Assembly (NCBI RefSeq): GCF_024124765.2
Contig: NZ_JAMXSR020000002.1
Location: 3,492,001-3,556,000 of the forward strand
DNA length: 64,000 nt
Reading direction: 5' to 3'
Source of the DNA: Sphingomonas sp. H160509
Lineage (GTDB): Bacteria; Pseudomonadota; Alphaproteobacteria; Sphingomonadales; Sphingomonadaceae
Position 1 is the stretch's first letter. Every line of letters begins with the position of its first letter. Shown in pieces: positions 35,576 through 44,348 of this stretch. A model generated the notes under the pieces. It had not been told where the DNA came from, did no database searches, and saw only the letters and a program-made list of their open reading frames with translations. A program made the position numbers and the translations under genes.

Positions 35576-36523
35576 GTTCCCCCGACGCTCCGCATATTCC
35601 CGTCCTGCTCGACGAAGTCCTTGCCGCGCTTTCCCCTGAGCTCGGCGAGACGATGGTCGACGGCACGTTCGGTGCGGGCGGCTATACGCTGGCGTTGCTC
35701 AAGTCGGGCGCGCGGATCGTCGCGTTCGACCGCGATCCAGACGCGATCGCCAATGGTCGCGCGATGGAAGAGGCCGAAGAAGGCCTGACGCTGATCGCCG
35801 CGGACTTCTCGGCAATGGCGTCCGAACTCGAGGCGCGCGGCCTCGCGCCGGTGGACGGCGTGACGCTCGATATCGGCGTGTCGTCGATGCAGCTCGACCA
35901 AGCCGAGCGCGGCTTCTCGTTCCAGTCGGACGGCCCGCTCGACATGCGGATGGCGCAGGCCGGCATGTCGGCGGCGGACTTCGTCAACGAGGCGGACGAG
36001 AACGAGATCGCCGACGTGCTCTATCAATATGGCGACGAGCCCAAGTCGCGGCGTGTAGCGCGGGCGATCGTCGCGGCGCGCCCGCTGACGCGGACCGGCG
36101 AGCTGGCGCACATCGTCCGCCGCGCGCTCGGCTACAAAGCGCACGACAAGAAGGACCCCGCGACGCGCGCGTTCCAGGCGATCCGGATTCACGTGAACCG
36201 TGAGCTCGGCGAACTGGCCGACGGGTTGCTCGCGGCCGAGCGCGTGCTGAAACCCGGTGGGCGCCTGGCCATTGTGACGTTCCACAGCCTCGAGGACCGG
36301 ATGGTGAAGCGCTTCCTGCGCACGCGTTCCGGGGGGCTCGCCTTCAGGTTCGCGTCATCTTCCGCAGGTGAAAGCCGTTGCGGAACCTAGTTTTTCTCAT
36401 GTCGGCCGCGGTGTTCGCGCCGGCGAGGCCGAGATCGCACGCAACCCGCGTGCGCGCTCGGCGACATTACGGACGGCGCGGCGGACCTCCGCGCAACCCT
36501 GGACGGAAGAGGTGACGACATGA
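35572..36523 (+). CDS. rsmH: 16S rRNA (cytosine(1402)-N(4))-methyltransferase (apparent frameshift)
   Basis: About 316 aa after correction. SAM-dependent methyltransferase of 16S rRNA C1402: HIPVLLDEVLAALSP, VDGTFGAGGYTLALL (SAM site), AFDRDPDAI, LDIGVSSMQLDQAERGFSF, GPLDMRM, and the C-terminal motif GGRLAIVTFHSLEDRMVKRF. The frame breaks at the six-G run 36331-36336, where five are expected. The corrected tail runs to the TGA at 36521-36523, which overlaps ftsL by four bases; uncorrected, the protein would lose about 60 C-terminal residues and the coupling. Confidence 0.93.
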
Positions 36524-37219
36524 CGGCGGCGTATCGGATGAAGGGTGTGGGCTGGTTCGGGGGCTGCGTGGCCGTCGTGCTCGGTTTCTACCTCGTGTCG
36601 CTGCAGGTCGCCGCCGAGCGCAAGAAGCTGGAGGCGGTCAATGGTCAGATCCGCTCCGCGCAGCGCGACATCCGTGCGCTCGAAACCGAGTTCGACACGC
36701 GGGGCAATCTGGCGCAGCTCGAGCGCTGGAACGGCGATACGCTGGCGCTGTCGGCACCGACGGCGGGCCAGTTCGTCGTGAGCGAGGCCGCGCTCGCGGC
36801 GCTCGACGTCAACAGCCTGCGCGCCGACGGGGTCCAGACCGCCGCGCTGCTCGTGCCGTCGGGGGCGGGGTCCGTCGTCTCCACGTCGATCGTCCCGGTC
36901 ACCGCCGCTCCGCCAGTCGTGAAGCTTGCCCCCCGTCGCTCCGGTCCAGATGGCGCAGGTCACCGCACCGCGCGCGATGAACGTCGCGATCCAGGCCGCG
37001 TCCAAGACCGCGCTCAAGCCGGTCGTGATCCGCGCGTCGGTGTCGACGCCGCGCTCGGCCGAGGCCGCACTCGTCCGCGCTGCCAAGACCGAACGCCTCG
37101 CAGCAGTGGCCAAGGTCCGGCCGCAGGCGGTTGCGATGCTCGACCGGAAGCTGCTGTCCGACACGACGCTGGGTGACATCATGAGCGGCGCCCGCTCCGA
37201 GAGCCGTAAGCGGCGGTGA
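36520..37219 (+). CDS. ftsL: FtsL-like cell division protein (apparent frameshift)
   Basis: About 232 aa after correction, identified by topology and place. One transmembrane helix (GWFGGCVAVVLGFYLVSLQV, residues about 11-30) is followed by a coiled coil (RKKLEAVNGQIRSAQRDIRALETEF) and LERWN, the bitopic FtsL plan. A long Ala/Val-rich tail makes it twice the length of E. coli FtsL. The frame breaks in the six-C run 36929-36934, after which the tail continues APVQMAQVTAPRAMN. FtsL bridges FtsQ/FtsB and FtsI/FtsW in the divisome. It overlaps both neighbours by four bases. Confidence 0.75.
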
Positions 37220-38934
37220 CCGCTTTGGTCGCCCGGCCCGTCTCGCAGCAACGTAGCGCCAACCAGCGTCATGCACTGGTGGCGACGGCGCACACGCGCC
37301 TGATGATGCTGATGTTCCTGTTCGGAGCAGCGGTGCTGGTGGTGGTCGGGCGGCTCGGGATGCTGGCGGTGCAGGCGTCGCTCGCCGATCCGCAGGCGCG
37401 CTCGGCGGCGATTGCGGCACGCGGCGACATCGTCGATCGCAATGGCGCGCCGCTCGCGCGGACGATCGATGCGTGGACGATCGCGGTCCACCCGAAGAAG
37501 CTGATCGGCGATCCGACCGAGATCGCCAGCAAGCTTGCCGCGCTGATGCCCGAGGCGGGTGACCAGGCGCATTATTATGCGCTGCTGACGTCGGGGAAGA
37601 GCTTCATCTATCTCCAGCGGCGCGCGTCGCCGGCGCTGGTCGAGCAGGTCAATGCGATCGGCGAGCCCGCGATCGTGTTCGACCGCGATACGCAGCGGCT
37701 GTATCCGCAGTCGACGATGGCGGCGCATGCGCTCGGCTTCCTGTCGACCGCGGGCCACGGCATGAGCGGGATGGAGCGCGTGCTCGACGAGCGGCTGACC
37801 AATCCCGCGCTCAACGGCACGCCGGTCGCGCTGTCGCTCGACAACCGCGTCCAGGCGGCGATGGAGAGCGAACTCGGCCGCGCTATGACGACGTTCTCGG
37901 CCCGCGGTGCTGGCGGTATCGTCCTTGATGTCGCTACCGGCGAAGTGATCGCGATGGTCTCGCTACCGACGTTCAACCCCAACCGCGTCGGCATGTCGGG
38001 CAGCGAACAGCTTCGCAACATCACGACGCAGAGCGTGTTCGAGCTTGGCTCCACGTTCAAGCCGATCACGATGGCGACCGCGATGGACACGGGTGTCGTC
38101 ACATCGTTCGCGCGGCGCTTCGATGCGACCCATCCGCTGCAGGTCGGGCGCTTCACGATCCACGACGAGCGGGGCGATCCGAAGCGCTGGCTCAACATGG
38201 CCGAGACGCTGATCTATTCGTCCAACATCGCTACCGCGCGCGTCGCCGATGAGGTCGGGCCCGCGAAGATGCAGGCGATGTTCAAGAAGCTTGGCTTCGA
38301 TACCAAGCCCGATATCGAACTGCGCGAGAAGGGCCGTCCGTTGTGGCCGAAATACTGGGCGCGCACGACGACGATGACCACCGCCTACGGGCACGGCATC
38401 GCGGTGACCCCGCTGCATCTGGCGAGCGCGTATGCGGCGCTGGTCAACGGCGGGATCTGGCGGCCGGCGACGTTGCTGAAGGTCGCGCCGGGGCATGCGG
38501 TTGCCGGTCGTCGCGTCATCAGCGAGCAGACCAGCGCGCGGATGCGGCAGATGCTGCGACTGATCGTGCAGCGCGGGACGGGTCGCAAGGGCGATGCGCC
38601 CGGCTACCGCGTCGGCGGCAAGACCGGGACGGCCGAGGCGGCTGTGTCGGGTGGCTACGATCACTCGCGGAACGTGGCGACGTTTGCCGCAGCATTCCCG
38701 ATGGATGCGCCGCGCTATGTCGTGCTGGCGATGCTCGATTCGCCGCTCGGTACGAAGGAAACCGCCGGGTGGAAGACCGCGGCGTGGAATACCGCGCCGG
38801 TGGTGGGTCGCACGATCTCGCGTGTCGGTGCCATCCTGGGCGTGGTGCCCGACGCGCACCGCGACATCGACGAGTCTGACATCCTGCCGACTTTGTGGCA
38901 GGACCCGTCGCGTACACAGCCGACCGGGCAATGA
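37216..38934 (+). CDS. ftsI: Division-specific peptidoglycan transpeptidase PBP3
   Basis: 572-aa class B penicillin-binding protein that cross-links septal peptidoglycan. One N-terminal membrane anchor (LMMLMFLFGAAVLVVVGRLG) is followed by a dimerisation domain (RGDIVDRNGAPLAR) and the transpeptidase domain with SxxK in ELGSTFKPITMA, SxN in YSSNIATARVAD and KTG in RVGGKTGTAEAA. GTG at 37216 overlaps the ftsL stop by four bases. The frame is intact over the whole length. Confidence 0.95.
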   Translation: MTALVARPVSQQRSANQRHALVATAHTRLMMLMFLFGAAVLVVVGRLGMLAVQASLADPQARSAAIAARGDIVDRNGAPLARTIDAWTIAVHPKKLIGDPTEIASKLAALMPEAGDQAHYYALLTSGKSFIYLQRRASPALVEQVNAIGEPAIVFDRDTQRLYPQSTMAAHALGFLSTAGHGMSGMERVLDERLTNPALNGTPVALSLDNRVQAAMESELGRAMTTFSARGAGGIVLDVATGEVIAMVSLPTFNPNRVGMSGSEQLRNITTQSVFELGSTFKPITMATAMDTGVVTSFARRFDATHPLQVGRFTIHDERGDPKRWLNMAETLIYSSNIATARVADEVGPAKMQAMFKKLGFDTKPDIELREKGRPLWPKYWARTTTMTTAYGHGIAVTPLHLASAYAALVNGGIWRPATLLKVAPGHAVAGRRVISEQTSARMRQMLRLIVQRGTGRKGDAPGYRVGGKTGTAEAAVSGGYDHSRNVATFAAAFPMDAPRYVVLAMLDSPLGTKETAGWKTAAWNTAPVVGRTISRVGAILGVVPDAHRDIDESDILPTLWQDPSRTQPTGQ

Positions 38935-38944
38935 GGACTATTGC

Positions 38945-40361
38945 ATGAAACTCGCAGCGCTGACCGACGGGACGGAAGAGGCGCAGGTGACGGGGTTCGC
39001 GATCGATCACCGCAAGGTCGCGCCGGGCACGGTGTTCGGCGCGTTCGAAGGCGCGCGCGTGAATGGTGAGGATTTCGTGGCCGATGCGATCCGGTCTGGC
39101 GCGATTGCAGTCGTGGCGCGGCCTGGGCTGACGGTCGAGGGCGCCACCTACATCGCCGACGACAACCCCCGCGAGCGGTTCGCGCAACTGGCCGCAAAGT
39201 TCTTCGCGCCGTTTCCCGAGACATCGGTGGCGATTACCGGGACTAACGGGAAGACGTCGTGCGTTGAGATGACCCGCCAGCTGTGGCGGATGGCGGGGTT
39301 TCATGCTGCTTCGATCGGTACGCTGGGGGTTACGACGGCGGACGAGCGGGTTACGACCGGGCTGACCACGCCGGATGTGGTGACGTTCCTGTCGAACGTG
39401 GCGGGGCTTGCGCGTGAAGGCGTGACGCATCTGGCGTTCGAGGCATCGAGCCACGGCCTGACGCAGTATCGGACCGAAGGGCTCAAGGTCGCTGCGGCGG
39501 CGTTCACGAACCTCAGCCGCGACCATCTCGACTATCACGGCGACATGGCCGCGTATTTCACTGCCAAGATCCGGTTGTTCTCCGAAGTGCTCTCGACCGA
39601 CGGCGCGGCGGTGGTCTGGGCTGACGATCCTCAATCGGCGCGGGTGATCGACCTAGCGCGCGAGCGCGGCAACCGGCTGGTGACGGTCGGCACGCAGGGC
39701 GAGACTTTGCGGCTGGTCGGGCGCGATCCGACGTTGCTGGGGCAGGGGCTTACGATCGAGGCCGAGGGCCAGACGTATAAGGTCACCTTGCCGCTGATCG
39801 GTGCCTACCAGGCGGCGAACGCGCTGGTATCGGCAGGACTGGTGATCGCGACCGGGGGCGATGTGGCAGCAACGATAGCCAATCTTGCGCGGTTGCAGCC
39901 GGTCCGCGGGCGGCTGGAACGCGCGGTGATCGCGAAGTCGGGTGCGCCGGTCTACGTGGATTATGCTCACACACCCGACGCTCTCGAAGCAGCGATCGCT
40001 GCGCTCAAGCCACATGCTGGCGGCAAGCTGATCGTGGTGTTCGGGGCGGGGGGCGATCGGGACACCGGCAAGCGCGAGACGATGGGGCAGGTTGCTGTGC
40101 AACACGCCGACCGTGTGATCGTGACGGACGACAACCCGCGGACCGAGGATGCTCGCGCGATCCGGTGCGACGTCCTGAAGGGCGCGCGGGGGAGCAGAGG
40201 AAATCGGCGACCGGCGTGCGGCGATCGGCGCTGCCGTGCGCGAGGCCGGCCCAGAAGACATCGTGCTGATCGCGGGGAAGGGGCATGAGCAGGGGCAGAT
40301 CGTTGGCGACATGGTGCTCCCCTTCGACGACGTGACCGTCGCGCGGGAGTGCGCGGCGTGA
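38945..40361 (+). CDS. murE: UDP-MurNAc-L-Ala-D-Glu:meso-diaminopimelate ligase (apparent frameshift)
   Basis: About 471 aa after correction. ATP-dependent ligase adding the third stem-peptide residue. ATP loop: VAITGTNGKTSCVEMTRQL. Central domain: FEASSHGLTQYRTEGL and NLSRDHLDYHG. Substrate loop: VTDDNPRTEDARAIR, whose DNPR motif indicates meso-diaminopimelate. The frame breaks at the five-G run 40188-40192 (four expected); the corrected end reads IVLIAGKGHEQGQIVGDMVL and finishes VARECAA at 40361. The gene is followed by a palindromic element and then murF. Confidence 0.94.
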
Positions 40362-40380
40362 AAGCGAAGACGTCTTCATT

Positions 40381-40484
40381 CCCCTCCCGCCTGCGGGAGG
40401 GGCTAGGGGAGGGCATGACGTACGTACTGGCGTCCGGTCTGTTTGATCAGCCCCTCCCCCGACCCCTCCCGCAAGCGGGAGGGG
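40381..40484. repeat. REP-like paired-hairpin element, family A, between murE and murF
   Basis: Left hairpin CCCCTCCCGCCTGCGGGAGG (40381-40402 in full) and right hairpin CCCCTCCCGCAAGCGGGAGG (40463-40484 in full). GTGA occurs on both sides: at the murE stop (40358-40361) and at the murF start (40489-40492). Removing 40362-40492 would restore a four-base GTGA overlap like the other junctions of this operon. The right end, GGGAGGGGAGCA, directly precedes the murF GTG. Confidence 0.85.
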
Positions 40485-40488
40485 AGCA

Positions 40489-41880
40489 GTGAGCTTGTGG
40501 ACTTCCGCGGAGATAGCCGCCGCTACCGGCGGCGTAGCGTCTGGTGACTTTTCCGTTACCGGCGTTGCGTTCGACTCGCGTGAGGTTGGCCCCGGCGACC
40601 TCTTCATCGCGATGAAGGGCGAGGCCAGCGACGGGCACCTGTTCCTCGATCAGGCCTTCGCACAGGGCGCGGCTGGCGCGATCGTCTTCGAACCCTGCGA
40701 CCACCCGCACGTCCTCGTCGGGGACAGCTTTGCCGCATTAAACGCACTCGGCCGCGCCAGCCGCGCGCGTTCCGCCGCCAAGTTCATCGGCGTCACCGGC
40801 TCGGTCGGCAAGACCAGCGCCAAGGAAGCGCTGTTCGCCTGCCTTGACCGCGCAGCGCCCGGCGAGGTGCATCGCTCGGTCAAGAGCTACAACAACCACA
40901 CCGGCGTCCCGCTAAGCCTCGCCCGGATGCCGCGCGACGCGAAGTTCGGCGTGTTCGAGATGGGGATGAACCACGCCGGTGAGCTTGCCGAGCTGACCCA
41001 ACTCGTGCGGCCGCACATCGCGATGATCACTGCGATCGCGCCCGCGCATACCGCGTTCTTTCCCGACGAGAGCGCGATCGCCGATGCCAAGGGGGAGATC
41101 TTCGCCGGGCTCGAACCGGACGGGACTGCGATCGTGCCCTATGACAGCCCGCACCGCGACCGTCTGCTCGGACACGCCGCACTACACGCCGCGCACATGG
41201 TGACGTTCGGCAGCGAGAAGGGCGCCGATGTCCGCGCGATCGAGGCGATGCGGCTGCCGACCGGCGGGACGTTCGTCACTGCGCGGATGGGGCAGGGGGC
41301 GGAGCACGAGCTGAGCTTCACGATCGCGCAGCCCGGCGCGCATTGGGTGTCGAATGCGCTCGGCGTGCTGGCGTGCGTGCAGGCGGCCGGCAGTGATCTC
41401 GGACTCGCCGGCCTCGCGCTGGCCGAACTCGGCGGGCTGCAAGGCCGTGGCGCGCGGTCGCTTGTGACCGTCGGCGAAGGCCAGGCACTGGTGATCGACG
41501 AGAGCTACAACGCCAACCCTGCATCGATGCGCGCGACGCTCAGCGTCCTCGGGCATGAACCCGGCCGCCACATCGCGGTACTCGGCGAGATGCGCGAATT
41601 GGGCGAGGGCTCTGACGACTATCACGCCGCTCTCGCCGAGCCGATCCTCGCCGCGCGCGTCGAAATGGCGCTGCTCGTCGGTGAAGCGATGGCGCCGTTA
41701 GCGCAGGTGCTTGAGGGACAGATCGAAACCGTCCATGTGGGCGACGCTGCGGCCGCGCTCGCGTCGTTACGGACGATCCTGGCGTCGGGCGATGTCGTGC
41801 TCGTCAAGGGATCGAACGGGGTTGGCCTCGCGCGCGTCGTGGCGGGTCTTCAAGCGGGCCTCAAAGGCGGGATTAACTGA
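40489..41880 (+). CDS. murF: UDP-MurNAc-tripeptide:D-Ala-D-Ala ligase
   Basis: 463-aa ligase that completes the UDP-MurNAc-pentapeptide. ATP loop FIGVTGSVGKTSAKEALFACL; SYNNHTGVPLSLARM; FEMGMNHAGELAELTQLVRP; IDESYNANPASMRATLSVL with the family carboxylysine region nearby; C-terminal DVVLVKGSNGVGLARVV. The GTG start at 40489 is four bases after GGGGAG, the end of the upstream palindromic element, which therefore looks like its Shine-Dalgarno sequence. The stop abuts the mraY ATG. The frame is intact. Confidence 0.94.
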   Translation: MSLWTSAEIAAATGGVASGDFSVTGVAFDSREVGPGDLFIAMKGEASDGHLFLDQAFAQGAAGAIVFEPCDHPHVLVGDSFAALNALGRASRARSAAKFIGVTGSVGKTSAKEALFACLDRAAPGEVHRSVKSYNNHTGVPLSLARMPRDAKFGVFEMGMNHAGELAELTQLVRPHIAMITAIAPAHTAFFPDESAIADAKGEIFAGLEPDGTAIVPYDSPHRDRLLGHAALHAAHMVTFGSEKGADVRAIEAMRLPTGGTFVTARMGQGAEHELSFTIAQPGAHWVSNALGVLACVQAAGSDLGLAGLALAELGGLQGRGARSLVTVGEGQALVIDESYNANPASMRATLSVLGHEPGRHIAVLGEMRELGEGSDDYHAALAEPILAARVEMALLVGEAMAPLAQVLEGQIETVHVGDAAAALASLRTILASGDVVLVKGSNGVGLARVVAGLQAGLKGGIN

Positions 41881-42951
41881 ATGTTGTACTGGCTCGCCGA
41901 GCATCTGGGGTTTCCCGGCCTGCTGAACCTCATCCGCTATCAGACGGTGCGGACCGGTGGGGCGGTGGTAACCGCGCTGTTCATCGGCCTGATCATCGGG
42001 CCGAAGTTCATCGGCTGGTTGCGCGTGCGGCAGGGCAAGGGCCAGCCGATCCGCGCCGACGGCCCGCAGTCGCACCTGTCGAAGCGCGGCACGCCGACGA
42101 TGGGCGGGCTGATGATCCTGACCTCGATGTGCCTCGCCATCTTCCTGTGGATGGACCTGAGCAACCCGTATGTCTGGGCGTGCCTGTTCGTGACGCTCGG
42201 CTTCGGGACGATCGGGTTCCTCGACGACTATGACAAGGTGCGCAAGGCGAGCACCGCGGGGATCAGCGGGCGCACGCGGTTGCTGCTCGAGTTCATCATC
42301 GCCGGCGTCGCCGCGACGATCATCATGTCGCAGAACGGACCGCATCTGTACCTGCCGTTCACGTCGCGCATGTACCTTGATCTCGGCTGGTTCTTCCCGG
42401 TGTTCGCGGCGTTCACGATCGTGTCGTTCGGTAATGCGGTGAACCTCACCGATGGGCTCGACGGGCTGGCGACGATGCCGGTGATCATCGCCAGCGTCGC
42501 GTTCATGGTGATCGTGTATCTGGTCGGAAACGTGAAGTTCGCGGATTATCTTGGGATTCCGCATGTGCCGCGCGCTGGTGAGCTGGCGATCTTCTGCGGG
42601 GCGATCGTCGGCGCGGGGCTAGCGTTCCTGTGGTTCAATGCGCCGCCGGCCGCGGTGTTCATGGGCGATACCGGGTCGCTGGCTCTGGGCGGCGCGCTGG
42701 GAACGATCGCGGTCGTCGCGCATCACGAAATCGTGCTCGGGATCATCGGCGGGCTGTTCGTGATCGAGGCACTGTCGGTGATCATCCAGGTGTTCTTCTA
42801 CAAGCGCACCGGCAAGCGTGTGTTCCGGATGGCGCCGATCCACCATCATTTCGAGCAGCTCGGCTGGGCCGAGGCGACCGTCGTGATCCGGTTCTGGATC
42901 ATTGCGTTGGTGCTGGCGCTGGTCGGCCTTTCGACGTTGAAGCTGCGGTGA
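41881..42951 (+). CDS. mraY: Phospho-MurNAc-pentapeptide transferase
   Basis: 356-aa polytopic inner-membrane enzyme that moves phospho-MurNAc-pentapeptide onto undecaprenyl phosphate, making lipid I. About ten transmembrane segments. Active-site loops: KRGTPTMGGLMIL, GFLDDYDKVRKASTAGISGR (DDxxK), GNAVNLTDGLDGLATMP, FMGDTGSLALGGALG and the histidine cluster APIHHHFEQLGWAE. It ends TGA at 42949-42951, overlapping the murD GTG by four bases. The frame is intact. Confidence 0.95.
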   Translation: MLYWLAEHLGFPGLLNLIRYQTVRTGGAVVTALFIGLIIGPKFIGWLRVRQGKGQPIRADGPQSHLSKRGTPTMGGLMILTSMCLAIFLWMDLSNPYVWACLFVTLGFGTIGFLDDYDKVRKASTAGISGRTRLLLEFIIAGVAATIIMSQNGPHLYLPFTSRMYLDLGWFFPVFAAFTIVSFGNAVNLTDGLDGLATMPVIIASVAFMVIVYLVGNVKFADYLGIPHVPRAGELAIFCGAIVGAGLAFLWFNAPPAAVFMGDTGSLALGGALGTIAVVAHHEIVLGIIGGLFVIEALSVIIQVFFYKRTGKRVFRMAPIHHHFEQLGWAEATVVIRFWIIALVLALVGLSTLKLR

Positions 42952-44348
42952 TTGTTGCGCAGGCCTGGCGCGGGAAACGCTACGCGGTGCTGGGGCTGGC
43001 GCGGTCCGGGGCTGCGACGGTGCGGGCGTTGGTGGCTGGTGGGGCGCAGGTCGTCGCGTGGGATTCCGACGAGGCAAAGCGTGACGCAATCCTCCCCGGT
43101 ACGGGGAGGGGGGACCAGCTCTGCTGGTGGAGGGGGGCTGTTCCAGGCGTTTCGCTTGCGGATGCCACCCTCCACCACCAGCCTGCGGCTGGCGGTCCCC
43201 CTCCCCGTGCCGGGGAGGATTTGATCGTTGCGCCGTTGGATGATCTTTCGGACTTCGATGCTCTGGTCGTGTCGCCGGGGGTGCCGTTGAACACGCACCC
43301 GCTCGCCGCTGCTGCCCGCGCCGCCAACGTTCCCGTGATCGGCGACATCGAGCTCTTCGCGCAGGCCCGCGCGGACCTGCCCCCGCACAAGGTCGTCGGA
43401 ATCACCGGCACCAACGGCAAGTCCACCACCACCGCACTCGTCCACCACATCCTCAAGACCGCCGGCATCCCCACGCTGATGGGCGGCAATATCGGCCTGC
43501 CGATCCTCGAACAGCAACCGCTCCCCGAGGGCGGCGTCTACGTGCTCGAACTGTCGAGCTACCAGATCGACCTGACGCAGACGCTCGATTGCGACGTCGC
43601 GGTGCTGCTCAACATCACGCCGGATCATCTCGACCGCTATGACGGGTTCGAAGGCTATGCGGCCTCCAAGGCGCGGCTGTTCGCGATGCAGTCGGCCGAG
43701 CATGACGCGGTCATCGGCATCGCTGACCGCCCGTCCGCCGAGATCGCGCGCGGGCTGTCGGCGAAGGGCGAGCACCTCACCAAGATCGCCCCGGGCGTGT
43801 GCATGGATCAGGGCAACTGGCCGACGCTCCAGGGCCCGCACAACGCCCAAAACGCACTCGCTGCGATCGCCGTGGTCAAGGCGCTGGGCGTAAGCGAGGT
43901 CGACATCGACCGTGGCCTCATGAGTTTCACGGGCCTTCCGCACCGCATGGAGCAGATCGCCTCGTACGCCGGCGTCGCCTATGTCGACGACAGCAAGGCG
44001 ACCAATCCCGAGAGCACCGCGCCGGCTTTGGCTGCGTTCGACCGGGTCCACTGGATCGTCGGCGGCCGCGCGAAAGGGGACGACCTCGACGCGTGCAAGC
44101 CCGCCTTCGGCCACGTCGTCCGCGCCTACACGATCGGCGAGGCTGGCCCGAAATTCGCCGAAATCCTGAAGGGCTCCATGCCCGTCGATAACGTCGGCAC
44201 GCTCGACGCAGCGGTCCGCACTGCCGCCGCCAACGCCAAGCCTGGCGACACGGTGTTGTTATCTCCCGCCTGTGCTAGCTTCGACCAGTTTCGCGATTAC
44301 GAAGCGCGCGGGGCGGCGTTCCGCGCTGCGGTGGAGTCGCTGGCATGA
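42948..44348 (+). CDS. murD: UDP-MurNAc-L-Ala:D-Glu ligase with in-frame palindromic-element insertion
   Basis: 466-aa ligase adding D-Glu to UDP-MurNAc-L-Ala. GTG at 42948 gives VIVAQAWRGKRYAVLGLARS. ATP loop VVGITGTNGKSTTTALVHHIL, GGNIGLPIL, VLELSSYQIDLTQTL, LNITPDHLDRYDGF, ATNPESTAPAL and the end VLLSPACASFDQFRDYEARG are normal. Between EAKRDA (about residue 45) and IVAPLDDLSDFDALVVSPG lies an abnormal stretch of about 45 residues, rich in Gly, Pro and Trp. It is the direct translation of the palindromic element 43088-43221 and sits in the N-terminal UDP-binding domain. The reading frame is open throughout. Confidence 0.94.
   Translation: MIVAQAWRGKRYAVLGLARSGAATVRALVAGGAQVVAWDSDEAKRDAILPGTGRGDQLCWWRGAVPGVSLADATLHHQPAAGGPPPRAGEDLIVAPLDDLSDFDALVVSPGVPLNTHPLAAAARAANVPVIGDIELFAQARADLPPHKVVGITGTNGKSTTTALVHHILKTAGIPTLMGGNIGLPILEQQPLPEGGVYVLELSSYQIDLTQTLDCDVAVLLNITPDHLDRYDGFEGYAASKARLFAMQSAEHDAVIGIADRPSAEIARGLSAKGEHLTKIAPGVCMDQGNWPTLQGPHNAQNALAAIAVVKALGVSEVDIDRGLMSFTGLPHRMEQIASYAGVAYVDDSKATNPESTAPALAAFDRVHWIVGGRAKGDDLDACKPAFGHVVRAYTIGEAGPKFAEILKGSMPVDNVGTLDAAVRTAAANAKPGDTVLLSPACASFDQFRDYEARGAAFRAAVESLA
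43088..43221. repeat. 134-bp palindromic element inside murD, family B
   Basis: Terminal inverted repeats AATCCTCCCCGGTACGGGGA and TCCCCGTGCCGGGGAGGATT; inner pairing GACCAGCTCTGCTGGTGGAG with CTCCACCACCAGCCTGCGGC. The architecture is that of the intergenic elements, but it lies wholly within the murD reading frame, which stays open through it. It is the only copy of this sequence family in the window. Confidence 0.85.
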
